Positions 17,455 to 27,640 are shown, counted from the first letter of the stretch. The stretch is 64,000 nucleotides of DNA from Aliiroseovarius salicola (GCF_027891095.1 NZ_JAQIIO010000005.1:62001-126000), one strand, 5' to 3'. Notes: generated by a model not told the origin, from the letters alone. Program-made: numbers and translations.

Positions 17455-17946
17455 ATGTCCACTGCCGCCCATCCGCATATGACCAACACGCCGCAGGGTT
17501 GGTTCTCGCGTGCCGAGAGCTGGCTGGACCAACGTGGCAAAGGCGCTTGGATCGCCGCCATGGTTGTGTCCTTTATCCTGTTCTGGCCGATCGGTCTGGC
17601 CCTTCTTGCCTATATGATCTGGAGCAAACGCATGTTTTCGAAATCCTGTTCCCATCGCCGTCACAGCATGACCGGCGACCAGCACTATGCCCGTCGTCAC
17701 GGGTTCCGCAGCTCGGGCAACACCGCCTTTGACTCGTATAAGGCTGAAACCCTGCGCCGCCTGATGGATGAACAGGAAGCCTTTGAGAACTTCCTTGAGC
17801 GCCTGCGTGCCGCCAAAGACAAATCAGAGTTCGACCAGTTTATGGAAGAACGCGCTGACGCCACCCGCGAGGCCGCCGTGAAAGCCGCCGAAGACATGGT
17901 GGAAGATGCCGAAACTCTGGATGACCCTGAAAAAGACAAGAAGTAG
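17455..17946 (+). CDS. DUF2852 domain protein
   Basis: 163 residues, one hydrophobic helix at about 32-54 (AAMVVSFILFWPIGLALLAY), then a basic Cys/His stretch and a long charged helix (DEQEAFENFLERLRAAKDKSE) with coiled-coil character, ending in an acidic tail. Typical DUF2852 architecture: small membrane-anchored protein of unknown function common in alphaproteobacteria. GGAG lies 7 bases before the ATG at 17455. Followed 80 bases later by an RDD membrane protein on the same strand. The duplicated operator upstream suggests tightly controlled expression. Confidence 0.85.
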   Translation: MSTAAHPHMTNTPQGWFSRAESWLDQRGKGAWIAAMVVSFILFWPIGLALLAYMIWSKRMFSKSCSHRRHSMTGDQHYARRHGFRSSGNTAFDSYKAETLRRLMDEQEAFENFLERLRAAKDKSEFDQFMEERADATREAAVKAAEDMVEDAETLDDPEKDKK

Positions 17947-18026
17947 TCCCTTCCCTTTCCCTTCTTGTCTCCAGCGCCCCGTTCCCTGACTTGACGGGGC
18001 GCTTTCAATTCAGCAAAGCAAAGACC

Positions 18027-18485
18027 ATGACACAGACACAAGACGCCCTTTGGGGTCTGCCCGACCCCGCCTATCAACCCGAGTTTTATGACAGCGTGGC
18101 ATTAAAGCGCCTGATGGCCTGGGGCGTGGATGTGGTATTGATCTTTGCCCTCTCCGTGCTGGCCAGCCTGATGAGCTTTGGGATCGGCTTTTTCCTGTTT
18201 GGTCTGGTGTTCTTTGCGATCGGCTTCACCTATCGGGTGATCACCATCTCAAGCCGCTCCGCCACTTTAGGCATGCGCCTGATGGCAATTGAATTGCGCA
18301 ACCACCGCGGTGAACGGTTTGATGGAATGACCGCGATGTTCCATACGCTGGGCTATTACCTGTCGATGGCGACCTTCATACTTCAGTTGATCTCACTGAC
18401 GATGATGTTCACCACGCCTCGCGGGCAAGGTTTGATCGATATGGTGCTGGGCACCACCGCGATCAATCGCCTGACCCGAAGCTAA
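18027..18485 (+). CDS. RDD family membrane protein
   Basis: 152 residues. [16 protein letters not shown] near residue 25 is the RDD-type start of the first membrane helix (here R-x-x-A-x-x-x-D), followed by two more hydrophobic segments and the closing [12 protein letters not shown] motif. RDD proteins are small integral membrane proteins, some proposed as transporters or ion exchangers; the role here is unknown. ATG chosen at 18027; a 12-codon upstream extension has no Shine-Dalgarno. Followed by a hairpin terminator. Confidence 0.88.
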   Translation: MTQTQDALWGLPDPAYQPEFYDSVALKRLMAWGVDVVLIFALSVLASLMSFGIGFFLFGLVFFAIGFTYRVITISSRSATLGMRLMAIELRNHRGERFDGMTAMFHTLGYYLSMATFILQLISLTMMFTTPRGQGLIDMVLGTTAINRLTRS

Positions 18486-18510
18486 CGCAAACTCTCACCT
18501 AAAAAGAGAA

Positions 18511-18545
18511 AAACGGCGGCATCAAGCGGCCGTTTACCCTTTTTA
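18511..18545 (+). terminator. rho-independent terminator after the RDD gene
   Basis: AAACGGC (18511-18517) pairs with GCCGTTT (18529-18535) around an 11-base loop and is followed by ACCCTTTTTATG. The stem is sound but the T run starts three bases late, so efficiency is uncertain. Confidence 0.55.
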
Positions 18546-18636
18546 TGCTAGGGGGTTGAAGAGAACCCCATGCCCGCGTTACCTTTTTGGAAACCATAAT
18601 TATCGCCCAAACTCAGTCGGATCGAAAAAACTTACG

Positions 18637-19467
18637 ATGCGCCATTCTCTACCTCTTGCGCCACAGTTCTATGTGACTGCACCGCAGACCTGCCCCTACC
18701 TTGAGGACCGGCAGGAGCGGAAACTGTTCACAGCACTGCAAGGGGAACATGCCGCTGAATTGAATGATGCGCTGTCAAAACAAGGGTTTCGACGGTCGCA
18801 GAATGTGCTCTACCGCCCGTCATGTGCCGAGTGTAACGCCTGTTTGTCAGCCCGGATCCGGGTCGCCGATTTCAATCCGACACGAAGCCAGAAACGCACC
18901 ATACGCAAGAACGACCACCTGACCCGTCGGGCACGCGCACCCTGGGCCACCGAGGATCAGTTTGATCTCTTCCGCACATATCTTGATAGCCGTCACGCTG
19001 ATGGTGGCATGGCAGATATGGATGTATTCGAATTCGCCGCCATGATCGAAGAAACGCCGATCAAGACGCGGGTGATTGAATATCGACCGAGCGATGGTCC
19101 AGAGAAAGATGACCTTTCGGCGGTTTGCCTGACCGATGTGCTCGATGATGGGCTGTCGATGGTGTATTCCTTCTTCGACCCCGCCCTGCGCGACTTTTCC
19201 CTTGGCACATACATGATCCTTGATCACATCGAATTGGCGCGGGAAGTCGGGTTGCCATATGTTTATCTGGGCTATTGGGTGCCGGGCAGTCCAAAGATGA
19301 GTTACAAAGCCAAATTCTCGTCACTTGAAGTCTATCGCGGTGGGGAATGGGTCGATTTGCACCAACTCGAAGATCTCGACGTGAACAAACATCCCCTCTC
19401 CACCGATCCGATTGCGGAACAAGTGGCCGGGATACAGTTGCCCGATATCGATATCTTCAAAAGCTAA
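18637..19467 (+). CDS. bpt: aspartate/glutamate leucyltransferase (Bpt)
   Basis: Transfers leucine from Leu-tRNA to N-terminal Asp or Glu of proteins, making them N-end-rule substrates for ClpS-ClpAP. 276 residues in the R-transferase/Bpt family: the Cys motif [14 protein letters not shown] in the N-terminal domain, and [12 protein letters not shown] in the C-terminal GNAT-like domain. The ATG at 18637 is the natural start ([14 protein letters not shown]); the 27 upstream codons overlap the terminator tail and look non-coding. Confidence 0.92.
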   Translation: MRHSLPLAPQFYVTAPQTCPYLEDRQERKLFTALQGEHAAELNDALSKQGFRRSQNVLYRPSCAECNACLSARIRVADFNPTRSQKRTIRKNDHLTRRARAPWATEDQFDLFRTYLDSRHADGGMADMDVFEFAAMIEETPIKTRVIEYRPSDGPEKDDLSAVCLTDVLDDGLSMVYSFFDPALRDFSLGTYMILDHIELAREVGLPYVYLGYWVPGSPKMSYKAKFSSLEVYRGGEWVDLHQLEDLDVNKHPLSTDPIAEQVAGIQLPDIDIFKS

Positions 19468-19664
19468 CCGGGCCGCATGGCATCCGGTTTCAGATAATTT
19501 CGTCTCCATAACGATTTGACCTCCGGCTTGGGCCGGGACCTTGCTCTTCAGGCGGCTCTGCTGCGCCGCAGAATAAATTTCCACTTATTACCCAAAAGAC
19601 GTATTATTTTTGCATATAATTCAAATAATGCGATCCCACGACATATTATTCGTTATTTTCGCTG

Positions 19665-19693
19665 TTGACGCCCCCTTTTCCCCCTCATAATGT
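19665..19693 (+). promoter_or_regulatory. candidate sigma-70 promoter of the ilvIH leader
   Basis: TTGACG at 19665-19670, then TAATGT at 19688-19693 after 17 bases (alternatively CATAAT at 19686 after 15). The sequence upstream is AT-rich. Start near 19700 would give a leader of about 150 bases up to the attenuator. A small CCCC-GATTA-GGGG hairpin (19709-19721) would lie at its beginning. Confidence 0.5.
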
Positions 19694-19750
19694 CGCGCTT
19701 GAAGTCATCCCCGATTAGGGGCGCTGAAAGAAAGCAAGGGAACAGGTCGG

Positions 19751-19798
19751 ATGAGCATTCTTCTGGTCGTCGTAGGAACATCGCGCATGGGCCGGTAA
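19751..19798 (+). CDS. ilvIH leader peptide
   Basis: A 15-codon frame encoding MSILLVVVGTSRMGR and stopping at TAA 19796-19798. Codons 3-8 are Ile-Leu-Leu-Val-Val-Val, exactly the amino acids made by the downstream pathway. AGG lies 4 bases before the ATG. It is followed by a strong intrinsic terminator and then ilvI, the arrangement of branched-chain amino-acid attenuators. Ribosome stalling at 19757-19774 when Ile, Leu or Val tRNA is uncharged should prevent termination. Confidence 0.88.
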   Translation: MSILLVVVGTSRMGR

Positions 19799-19822
19799 CG
19801 GAACCTGAAAGATCCCCCATGC

Positions 19823-19851
19823 GCCCCCGAAAAGATCGGGGGCTTTTTTTT
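19823..19851 (+). terminator. ilvIH attenuator (terminator with competing pairing)
   Basis: GCCCCCGA (19823-19830), loop AAAGA, TCGGGGGC (19836-19843), then eight T: a textbook terminator 42 bases before ilvI. A competing 9-bp pairing exists: GCGCATGGG (19783-19791, inside the leader frame) with CCCATGCGC (19816-19824), which takes the base of the terminator arm. A ribosome finishing the leader covers 19783-19791 and allows termination; one stalled at the Val codons leaves it free. Confidence 0.88.
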
Positions 19852-19892
19852 AGCACTTCATGAAATTTGAATGCGTGTAGACGGAGAGTAAG

Positions 19893-21647
19893 ATGACACG
19901 TCAAATGACCGGAGCGAAAATGGTGGTTCAAGCCCTGAAGGATCAGGGTGTGGACACGGTATTCGGATATCCGGGAGGGGCCGTCCTACCGATTTATGAC
20001 GAAATCTTCCAGCAAAACGACATTCGCCACATTCTGGTGCGTCACGAACAAGGTGCCGTACATGCGGCGGAAGGTTATGCGCGGGCAACCGGCAAACCCG
20101 GTGTTGTTCTGGTAACTTCAGGACCGGGTGCAACCAATGCGGTGACCGGTCTGACCGATGCGCTTTTGGACTCGATCCCTCTGGTGGTTCTGACCGGCCA
20201 GGTGCCGACCTTCATGATCGGCACAGACGGTTTCCAGGAAGCTGATACTGTTGGCATCACCCGCCCCTGCACCAAGCATAACTGGCTGGTGAAGGAAACA
20301 GACAAGCTTGCTGAGACAATCCATCAGGCATTTCATGTGGCCAATTCGGGCCGCCCGGGACCGACATTGGTCGACATCCCGAAAGACGTGCAGTTTGCCA
20401 CCGGCGAGTACACTCCGCCGGCCAAGTCGGACAATTCCCATTATCAACCCCAGGTGCGCGGTGACATCGAAGCAATCACCCAGCTTGTGGAAATGATGGA
20501 AACCGCAAAACGGCCTATCTTCTATACCGGCGGCGGCGTGATCAACTCGGGCAAAGCGGCAAGTCAATTGCTGCGCGAACTGGTAGAAGCCACTGGCTTC
20601 CCGATCACCTCAACCCTGATGGGGCTTGGGGCCTATCCCGCGTCTGGCGAGAAATGGGTGGGTATGCTCGGTATGCACGGCCTTTACGAGGCCAACATGG
20701 CCATGCACGACTGTGATTTGATGATCAATATCGGTGCCCGTTTCGACGATCGGATCACTGGCCGCGTTGACGCCTTTTCGCCAGACTCGAAGAAAGCGCA
20801 TATCGATATTGACCCCAGCTCGATCAACAAGGTGATCCATGTGGACCTGCCGATTATCGGTGATGTGGGGCATGTGCTTGAAGACCTGCTGAAGGTCTGG
20901 AAAGCGCGCGGTCGCAAGACCGATGGTGATGCCTTGGCAGGCTGGTGGACGCAGATTAATGAATGGCGCGCCCGTAAATGCCTGACCTACACCAACACCG
21001 CTGACATCATCCAACCGCAATTTGCGCTGGAACGTCTTGAGGCACTGACCAAGGACAAAGATCGTTATGTGGCCACCGAAGTGGGCCAGCACCAGATGTG
21101 GGCCGCGCAATTCCTTGGCTTTGAAGATCCGAACCGCTGGTTGACCTCGGGCGGTCTGGGCACGATGGGCTATGGCCTACCTGCTACCGTGGGCGCGCAG
21201 ATTGCGCATCCCGACAGCCTCGTGATCAACGTGGCCGGGGATGCATCCTGGCTGATGAACATGCAGGAAATGGGCACCGCCGTTCAATTCCGCCTGCCAA
21301 TCAAACAGTTCATCCTGAACAACGAACGTCTGGGCATGGTGCGCCAGTGGCAGGAATTGCTGCACGGCGAGCGGTATTCCCACAGCTGGTCCGATAGCCT
21401 GCCGGACTTTGTGAAACTGGCAGAAGCCTTTGGTTGCAAAGGTCGTCAGGTGTCTGATCCGGCTGAGTTGGATGACGCCATTCAGGAGATGCTGGATTAT
21501 GACGGGCCGTTCATTCTGGATGTGCTGGTGGAAAAACACGCGAACTGTTTCCCGATGATCCCGTCGGGGGCCCCCCACAATAACATGTTGATGGGTGAAG
21601 CGGAAACCCAGGGTGTGATCGGCTCTGCCGGCGCAACTCTGGTTTAA
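19893..21647 (+). CDS. ilvI: acetolactate synthase, large (catalytic) subunit
   Basis: Condenses pyruvate with pyruvate or 2-oxobutyrate using thiamine diphosphate, the first common step of valine, leucine and isoleucine synthesis. 584 residues, full length: [14 protein letters not shown] at the start, the catalytic-Glu segment [14 protein letters not shown], and the ThDP/Mg motif [15 protein letters not shown] near 450. GGAG precedes the ATG. Preceded by the attenuator, followed 13 bases later by the regulatory subunit. Confidence 0.97.
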   Translation: MTRQMTGAKMVVQALKDQGVDTVFGYPGGAVLPIYDEIFQQNDIRHILVRHEQGAVHAAEGYARATGKPGVVLVTSGPGATNAVTGLTDALLDSIPLVVLTGQVPTFMIGTDGFQEADTVGITRPCTKHNWLVKETDKLAETIHQAFHVANSGRPGPTLVDIPKDVQFATGEYTPPAKSDNSHYQPQVRGDIEAITQLVEMMETAKRPIFYTGGGVINSGKAASQLLRELVEATGFPITSTLMGLGAYPASGEKWVGMLGMHGLYEANMAMHDCDLMINIGARFDDRITGRVDAFSPDSKKAHIDIDPSSINKVIHVDLPIIGDVGHVLEDLLKVWKARGRKTDGDALAGWWTQINEWRARKCLTYTNTADIIQPQFALERLEALTKDKDRYVATEVGQHQMWAAQFLGFEDPNRWLTSGGLGTMGYGLPATVGAQIAHPDSLVINVAGDASWLMNMQEMGTAVQFRLPIKQFILNNERLGMVRQWQELLHGERYSHSWSDSLPDFVKLAEAFGCKGRQVSDPAELDDAIQEMLDYDGPFILDVLVEKHANCFPMIPSGAPHNNMLMGEAETQGVIGSAGATLV

Positions 21648-21660
21648 GGAGGCTGAGCAA

Positions 21661-22224
21661 ATGTCTGCATTAAAAATCAAAAAAGGCTCGTCACGCAAAT
21701 CGGCCTATGACCTGCGCGACCCGCATTCGGAAGTGATCGAACGCCATACAATCGCCTGCGTGGTGGACAATGAAGCCGGTGTTCTGGCCCGTGTGATCGG
21801 GTTGTTTGCTGGGCGTGGCTACAACATTGAAAGCTTGACCGTGGCCGAAGTGGATCACGAAGGGCACCTGTCACGCATTACAATCGTCACCACCGGGACG
21901 CCCGCTGTGATCGAACAGATCAAAGCCCAGCTTGGCCGGATTGTTCCCGTTCATGACGTGCATGACCTGACGGTGGAAGGTCCGGCTGTGGAACGGGAAT
22001 TGGCATTGTTTAAAGTGTCTGGCACAGGCGACAAGCGGGTTGAGGCCCTTCGCCTTGCCGATATCTTCCGCGCCAATGTCGTGGACAGCACGCTGGATAG
22101 CTTTATCTTTGAAATCACCGGAACCACCGAAAAGATCGATGCTTTTGCCGATCTCATGCGCCCGCTTGGCCTGCAGGAAGTGGCCCGAACCGGTGTGGCT
22201 GCGCTGTCGCGCGGCGAGGTTTAG
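21661..22224 (+). CDS. ilvH: acetolactate synthase, small (regulatory) subunit
   Basis: Binds the large subunit and confers valine feedback inhibition. 187 residues: N-terminal ACT domain (NEAGVLARVIGLFAGRGYNI) and the C-terminal ALS_ss_C domain. AGGAGG lies close before the ATG at 21661. A hairpin at 22240 marks the end of the operon; no ilvC follows. Confidence 0.96.
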   Translation: MSALKIKKGSSRKSAYDLRDPHSEVIERHTIACVVDNEAGVLARVIGLFAGRGYNIESLTVAEVDHEGHLSRITIVTTGTPAVIEQIKAQLGRIVPVHDVHDLTVEGPAVERELALFKVSGTGDKRVEALRLADIFRANVVDSTLDSFIFEITGTTEKIDAFADLMRPLGLQEVARTGVAALSRGEV

Positions 22225-22239
22225 GACCAACAGAACCAG

Positions 22240-22270
22240 TTACGGCTGCCCTCGCAAGGGGTGGCCGTAA
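22240..22270 (+). terminator. hairpin after ilvH
   Basis: TTACGGC (22240-22246) pairs with GCCGTAA (22264-22270), with an inner CCC/GGG pairing. Only a short T run (GAATTTTCC) follows, so it is a weak terminator or a 3'-end stabiliser. Confidence 0.5.
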
Positions 22271-22299
22271 GAATTTTCCTATGGATGGAAACCAATTGA

Positions 22300-22626
22300 T
22301 CAGGCGACAACCCTAAGATGCCCGCCGGGTTGGGCTGATGCGCCAGTCTGTTCCGCACCCTTTGATGAGATCCGCTCAACCTCTTCTGCCAGCAACGCCT
22401 GTACATCGAGATTACCAGAACCGCGACGCACGCTCAGAACCTTGCGGATTTCTCGCATCTCGCCGGCCTTATGCGTTTTGAAGACAATCTGATCCCCCGC
22501 CTCCAGGTTCTCATACTTCTCTTCCAATTCTGTGTTGGAAGTTATGAAGGCCAGTGGTCCTTGATCTTCGCACCAGACAAGCCCGGTTTTCTTGTCAACC
22601 TTGTACCAAAGTACAATACCATTCAT
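22300..22626 (-). CDS. cold-shock-domain-like protein, divergent
   Basis: 108 residues. The first 65 resemble a cold-shock/OB strand pattern: NGIVLWYKVDKKTGLVWCED corresponds to the usual G-x-V-K-W-F...KGFGFI strand pair, then LEAGDQIVFKTHKA. The RNP1 aromatic residues are mostly replaced (GLVW for GFGF), so RNA binding is doubtful. The tail (residues 66-108) is an amphipathic helix and a disordered end. GGAG 8 bases before the ATG at 22626 decides the start. Family assignment is tentative; not a standard CspA. Confidence 0.6.
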   Translation of the reverse strand: MNGIVLWYKVDKKTGLVWCEDQGPLAFITSNTELEEKYENLEAGDQIVFKTHKAGEMREIRKVLSVRRGSGNLDVQALLAEEVERISSKGAEQTGASAQPGGHLRVVA

Positions 22627-22837
22627 GCTCTGCTCCATCCTTACGGGAATAATTCTATTCATAGCTGAACGATGCCGCCAGTCTAGATTCACTCCGAGCG
22701 CAGAAGATTTTGGCGTCACTTGACACCAACCTGACGCTGATCAGCGTCAAATCAACAAGATGCGCGCCGATCTGGCAGATTTTTGGGCAGCTATCCGTAA
22801 CCCGGGGAAATACAGTCGCCTCTCTGCTGCCCTTCCG

Positions 22838-22865
22838 AAAAAAGAAAGGGCACCCGAAGGTGCCC
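22838..22865 (-). terminator. rho-independent terminator of nrdJ
   Basis: On the minus strand GGGCACC, tetraloop TTCG, GGTGCCC, then TTTCTTTTTT. A perfect 7-bp stem capped by a stable UUCG loop, 170 bases after the nrdJ stop. The stretch 22627-23034 otherwise holds only the nrdJ 3' end and the promoter side of the 22300 gene; I see no gene in it. Confidence 0.88.
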
Positions 22866-23034
22866 AGTTTCGCTTATAAGGATCATCATTCACTGCCCGT
22901 TGTTTATTTGCCTGCGTCCTTATCCGCGTCAGAGGCGAGCGCACCCGCCCCGTGTGAGGATGGGGGGCAAAACCGCCCACCCTATTTCTGCGCCCCCTGC
23001 CCCTTGGGACAGAAAGCAAGAGGCGCAAAACTTG

Positions 23035-26000
23035 TCAGCTACAGCCCGAGGTTCCCCCGCAGGTGTTGCATTTCATGCAGGTGCCATTGCGCACCAATGT
23101 ATAGTTGCCGCACTCGCCACAGGGATCGCCTTCATAGCCCTGCATCTTGGCCTTGGTGCGTTCATCCATTGTGGTGACTGTTCCCGTCGCGCTTGCGGTC
23201 TCGGTCACGGTCACGGTTGCGGTCGCCGTTTCCGGCACCAAGGTTTCGAGAGCGGCAACAGGATCAGTCCCGATCATGCTCGCGTCCTGACCGCCTTGCA
23301 GAACCACCAGTTCTTGGGGCAACCGCTTTCGCAGATAGCCGGTCGAGCTGATTTGTTTCAGAACTTCCAAGGACTTGGTAGCGGTTGTTTCGCTCATCTC
23401 CTGAACGTTTGACACGCCCTCTTCCTGCCCGCGGCCAAGGTCGTCAAAACTGGCGCCCTCGGGTTTCACATGGGCCAGGTCGGTACGATCAAGGTAGGAC
23501 ACCGCCAGTTCGCGGAAGATGTAATCAAGGATCGAAGTGGCGTTCTTGATCGAGTCGTTGCCCTGCACCATTCCCGCCGGTTCGAACTTGGTGAAGGTAA
23601 AGGCGTCAACGAACTCCTCCAGCGGCACGCCATATTGCAGGCCCACGGACACGGCGATCGCAAAGTTATTCATCATCGCCCGGAAGCCAGCGCCTTCCTT
23701 GTGCATGTCGATGAAGATCTCGCCCAGATCACCGTCTTCATACTCCCCCGTGCGCAGATAGACCTTGTGACCACCAACGATGGCTTTCTGGGTATAGCCC
23801 TTGCGGCGTTGAGGCAGTTTCTCGCGGCCCCGTGCGACCTCTTTGATCACCACTTTCTCGATGATCTTTTCGGCTAGAACCGCAGCTTTTTCCTGCGGCG
23901 TGCCAATGGCAAGAACCTCTTCCGCCTCTTCATCATCCTCAACCAGAGACGCAGCAAGCGGTTGCGACAGTTTCGAGCCATCGCGGTAAAGCGCATTGGC
24001 CTTGATGCCCAGCGACCACGACAGCTCATACGCCTTTTGGCAGTCTTCGATCGTTGCGTCATTCGGCATATTGATCGTTTTCGAAATCGCACCTGAAATG
24101 AACGACTGCGCTGCGGCCATCATGTAGATATGGCTGTCAACATTCAGGAAACGCTTGCCTTTTTTGCCGCATGGGTTGGCGCAATCAAAGATCGAATAAT
24201 GCTCTTCCTTGAGGAACGGTGCCTCTTCCAGCGTCATTGTCCCGCAAACATGGTCGTTTGCCGTGTCAATATCCTGACGGGTAAAGCCGAGATGGGACAG
24301 CAGGCTGAAATCGGGATCATTCAGCTTTTCTTCCGGGATGCCCAGCACATTGGTGCAGAACTCTTCACCGAGGGTCCATTGGTTGAACACAAAGCGGATG
24401 TCGAAAGCAGACGGAAGTGCCGCTTCGATCTTGGCAATCTCGTTCTGACCAAACCCATGGCCAATCAGCGTGGTGTGATTGATGCCCGGACAATTACCGA
24501 TGGTCCCATGGCCGACGGCATAGGACACGATCTCTTCGATCTGGGCCGAGCTGTAACCAAGCTTCTCAAGCGCTGCGGGCACCGACCGGTTGATGATCTT
24601 GAAATACCCGCCACCGGCCAGTTTCTTGAATTTCACCAGAGCGAAATCCGGCTCGATCCCGGTGGTGTCGCAATCCATCACCAGACCAATGGTGCCGGTC
24701 GGGGCAATCACCGAGACCTGCGCGTTGCGATAGCCGTTCTTTTCACCCAGCAGCAGCGCTTCATCCCACGCACCCATGGCCAGATCCACAAGTTTCTTGT
24801 CCGGGCAATTGGCATGATCCAGCGCCACCGGCTTCACGTCGAGCTTTTCATAGCCCTCAGACGCGCCATACGCTGCCGTGCGGTGGTTGCGGATCACCTT
24901 AAGCATATGGTCGGCGTTGCGCGCATAGCCATCAAAGGCGCCCAACTCTCCTGAAATTTCTGCCGAGGTCGCATAAGCCACACCGGTCAGGATCGCGGTC
25001 AGCGCACCACATAGCGCGCGCCCCTCAGCCGAGTCATAGCCATACCCCATGTTCATGAGCAGCCCGCCAATATTGGCGTAGCCCAGACCCAGCGTACGGA
25101 AGTCATAGCTGAGTTGCGCGATTTCCTTTGACGGGAACTGCGCCATCATCACCGAGATTTCCAGCGTCACAGTCCACAGGCGGGTCGCGTGCATGTAATC
25201 CTCGGCCTGGAACTCACCGTCTTTCAGGAAAGTCAGAAGGTTCATCGAGGCGAGGTTACAGGCGGTGTCATCAAGGAACATGTACTCGGAGCATGGGTTC
25301 GATCCGCGGATCTCGCCATCTTCCGGGCAGGTATGCCAGGCATTGACCGTATCGTGATACTGAATGCCGGGATCGGCACAGGACCATGCCGCATGACCGA
25401 TCTGTTCCCACAGATCACGGGCGCTGATGGTTTTGGCAACGGAACCGTCTGTACGGCGGATGAGCTCCCAATCAGTGTCGTTTTCAACAGCCTTCAGGAA
25501 AGCATCGGTCACACGCACCGAGTTGTTCGAGTTCTGGCCTGAAACGGTTGCATAAGCCTCTGAATCCCAATCTGTATCGTAGGTCGGGAATTCGATCGAC
25601 CCAAACCCCTGCTTGGCATAATCCAGCACGCGCTTGACGTAGGCCTCGGGGATGGCAACCTTTTTAGCGGCGCGCACTGCGCCTTTCAGGCCCTCGTTCA
25701 CCTTGGGATCAAAGGCGTCATCTTCTGCCCCATCCCAAGCACGGATCGCCGCGAAAATATCATTCAGATGCGTTTCGTGCATCTTCGAGCCCGCGACCAG
25801 CGAGGCCACTTTCTGCTCTTCCTTGACCTTCCAGTTGATGTATTCCTCGATATCCGGGTGGTCCGCATCGACAATCACCATCTTGGCAGCGCGGCGCGTG
25901 GTGCCACCGGATTTGATCGCACCCGCAGCCCGGTCGCCGATCTTGAGGAAGCCCATCAGGCCCGAGCTTTTCCCCCCGCCCGACAGCGCCTCGTTCTCGG

Positions 26001-26718
26001 CACGCAGGCTGGAAAAGTTGGTGCCAGTGCCAGAGCCATATTTGAACAGGCGCGCTTCACGCACCCAAAGATCCATGATGCCACCGTCGCCGACAAGATC
26101 GTCGCCGACGGACTGGATAAAGCAAGCATGCGGTTGCGGATGTTCATAGGCGCTTGAGGAACGGGTCAGCTTTTTGGTGGCATGATCCACGTAGTAATGA
26201 CCCTGGCTCGGCCCATCGATTCCATAGGCCCAATGCAGGCCAGTGTTGAACCACTGCGGGCTGTTCGGGGCCGCGCGCTGGCTGGCCAGCATGTGGCGCA
26301 TTTCATCGTAATAGGCACGCGCGTCTTCTTCGGTCGAAAAATATCCACCCTTCCAACCCCAGTAGGCCCAAGCCCCGGCAAGGCGATCAAACACCTGCTT
26401 GGCCGAGGTTTCACCACCGAACCGTTCCTCTTCGGGCAGGGCGGCTATCGCCTTTTCATCGGGAACCGAGCGCCACAGGAATTCAGGGACGCCCTTTTCC
26501 TTCACCTTTTTCAAAACCGCCGGAACACCCGCCTTACGGAAGTATTTTTGGGCGATCACATCAGACGCCACCTGGCTCCAGCTGGACGGAATTTCGCAAT
26601 CATTCAACTGGAACACAATTGTTCCATCCGGGTTACGAATTTCTGACGAGGTTGTGGTAAATTCGAGATCGGCATAGGCGCCGGCCCCGGCCTTGGTGAA
26701 TTTGCGCTCAATCTTCAT
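23035..26718 (-). CDS. nrdJ: ribonucleoside-diphosphate reductase, class II (B12-dependent)
   Basis: Reduces ribonucleotides to deoxyribonucleotides with adenosylcobalamin as radical source, oxygen-independently. 1227 residues from the ATG at 26718 ([20 protein letters not shown]). [20 protein letters not shown] carries the active-site Cys-x-Glu, and [19 protein letters not shown] is the phosphate-binding segment. The far C-terminus ends in two CxxC pairs (CGEC, CMKCNTC), the redox tail. Adjacent upstream sequence has an NrdR-box match. It depends on the cobalamin made by the cob genes at 7-11 kb. The 37 codons upstream of 26718 look non-coding. Confidence 0.97.
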   Translation of the reverse strand: MKIERKFTKAGAGAYADLEFTTTSSEIRNPDGTIVFQLNDCEIPSSWSQVASDVIAQKYFRKAGVPAVLKKVKEKGVPEFLWRSVPDEKAIAALPEEERFGGETSAKQVFDRLAGAWAYWGWKGGYFSTEEDARAYYDEMRHMLASQRAAPNSPQWFNTGLHWAYGIDGPSQGHYYVDHATKKLTRSSSAYEHPQPHACFIQSVGDDLVGDGGIMDLWVREARLFKYGSGTGTNFSSLRAENEALSGGGKSSGLMGFLKIGDRAAGAIKSGGTTRRAAKMVIVDADHPDIEEYINWKVKEEQKVASLVAGSKMHETHLNDIFAAIRAWDGAEDDAFDPKVNEGLKGAVRAAKKVAIPEAYVKRVLDYAKQGFGSIEFPTYDTDWDSEAYATVSGQNSNNSVRVTDAFLKAVENDTDWELIRRTDGSVAKTISARDLWEQIGHAAWSCADPGIQYHDTVNAWHTCPEDGEIRGSNPCSEYMFLDDTACNLASMNLLTFLKDGEFQAEDYMHATRLWTVTLEISVMMAQFPSKEIAQLSYDFRTLGLGYANIGGLLMNMGYGYDSAEGRALCGALTAILTGVAYATSAEISGELGAFDGYARNADHMLKVIRNHRTAAYGASEGYEKLDVKPVALDHANCPDKKLVDLAMGAWDEALLLGEKNGYRNAQVSVIAPTGTIGLVMDCDTTGIEPDFALVKFKKLAGGGYFKIINRSVPAALEKLGYSSAQIEEIVSYAVGHGTIGNCPGINHTTLIGHGFGQNEIAKIEAALPSAFDIRFVFNQWTLGEEFCTNVLGIPEEKLNDPDFSLLSHLGFTRQDIDTANDHVCGTMTLEEAPFLKEEHYSIFDCANPCGKKGKRFLNVDSHIYMMAAAQSFISGAISKTINMPNDATIEDCQKAYELSWSLGIKANALYRDGSKLSQPLAASLVEDDEEAEEVLAIGTPQEKAAVLAEKIIEKVVIKEVARGREKLPQRRKGYTQKAIVGGHKVYLRTGEYEDGDLGEIFIDMHKEGAGFRAMMNNFAIAVSVGLQYGVPLEEFVDAFTFTKFEPAGMVQGNDSIKNATSILDYIFRELAVSYLDRTDLAHVKPEGASFDDLGRGQEEGVSNVQEMSETTATKSLEVLKQISSTGYLRKRLPQELVVLQGGQDASMIGTDPVAALETLVPETATATVTVTETASATGTVTTMDERTKAKMQGYEGDPCGECGNYTLVRNGTCMKCNTCGGTSGCS

Positions 26719-27370
26719 TGTGCCCGTGTCCTCATGCAATATGGCCCCGCCCCGCGGCCAGCCCGTCCCTAATAGCTGCAAGATCACAATTATCGGCATG
26801 GAACAAAAACACCCTGCCGGTCGCAGCAAACAAAGTCGCCCGGTGATGCCCCTTTTGACAGGGGAAATAGATGTGCTTCAGTCCCGCCCGCTTTTATCCA
26901 CTATATCTTGTGGCTGCGTGATCGGCCCCCACAAAGTGGCGTAGAGACCCATAAGAGGTCAATAAATTTTTAGGAACTATCCACAACTCTTTTTTGTTGA
27001 CCATGCTGATCATTTTTGCGCCGTAGAGTGAGGTATATGATTCCCAGACAATCAACCCTCACGTGTGCCCATGTTTTCCTAGCGACTTGGCAGGTTTAAG
27101 GCATACGGCTCATAAATTACGCGAATATAATCTTCTGAAAGCTTCGGATTTCTAACCTGTGGAAAACTCTGTGCATGATCACTTCACTGTGCTTCTCGTA
27201 ACACTCTGGGCTTTATGTAATTGCATTTTACAACTCGCAATCTCCGCAGAATCTATGCTTCCGACCCTGCACCTGAGTCTTTACCAATTGCGGCGCTGTT
27301 TTGCCCTGAAACAGGATTTCTGCTAAATTCGTACAATTCCGACCACGCAAATTCGAAAACGAGGTAGAAT
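26719..27370. other. nrdJ promoter region, no gene seen
   Basis: 652 bases between divergent nrdJ and the small secreted gene. It contains an NrdR-type box (26898-26913), a CCACAAAGTGG repeat 31 bases further out (26929-26939), and two DnaA-box-like 9-mers: CTATCCACA at 26977-26985 and, on the minus strand, TTTTCCACA at 27158-27166. The part 26960-27250 is AT-rich. I see no riboswitch fold for B12 and no credible ORF; a small RNA cannot be excluded. Confidence 0.6.
26898..26913 (-). promoter_or_regulatory. NrdR box
   Basis: CCACTATATCTTGTGG, a 16-mer close to the NrdR consensus (ACACwAtATaTwGTGT). It lies 180 bases upstream of nrdJ. NrdR boxes normally come in pairs one-and-a-half to three helical turns apart; a second CCAC half-site begins 31 bases away at 26929 but the rest of that box is degenerate. 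Confidence 0.65.
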
Positions 27371-27640
27371 ATGAACGTTATATCAAAGTCACTAACCATC
27401 ATGACACTGACAGCGATGACCGCCTCTGCCGGTCTTGCTGATCCCAATCCAAGCACCAAAGATTGGGGAAAACTCACCAAAGAAGCAATCGAAGACGGCT
27501 TTGAACAAGGTGGCCATTCTTCTGATCCATCAGGAGATGGCCACGGACCTGGCACTGCTGACGAGCCTCGTGCTGGGCTGGCAAATGTTGTGGAACGGGG
27601 CAATCTGGGGGCCACAGTAGATCTGATTAGCGGTTTATAA
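27371..27640 (+). CDS. small secreted protein, unknown
   Basis: 89 residues. An N-terminal signal peptide (basic MNVISK, hydrophobic core, cut after ASAGLA near residue 23) leads into a polar, Asp/Gly/Pro/His-rich mature part of about 66 residues (HSSDPSGDGHGPG). GAGG lies 7 bases before the ATG. No Cys and no domain recognised. The signal peptide and ribosome site are why I accept it despite its size. Confidence 0.6.
   Translation: MNVISKSLTIMTLTAMTASAGLADPNPSTKDWGKLTKEAIEDGFEQGGHSSDPSGDGHGPGTADEPRAGLANVVERGNLGATVDLISGL

Noticed and set aside
26960-27250. Chromosomal replication origin
   Set aside because: Only two DnaA-like 9-mers and no parAB, gidA, hemE or dnaA neighbour; too little for an origin call.
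26719-27370. Cobalamin riboswitch upstream of nrdJ
   Set aside because: I could not find the conserved B12-box core or the surrounding fold; the NrdR box explains the conserved element.
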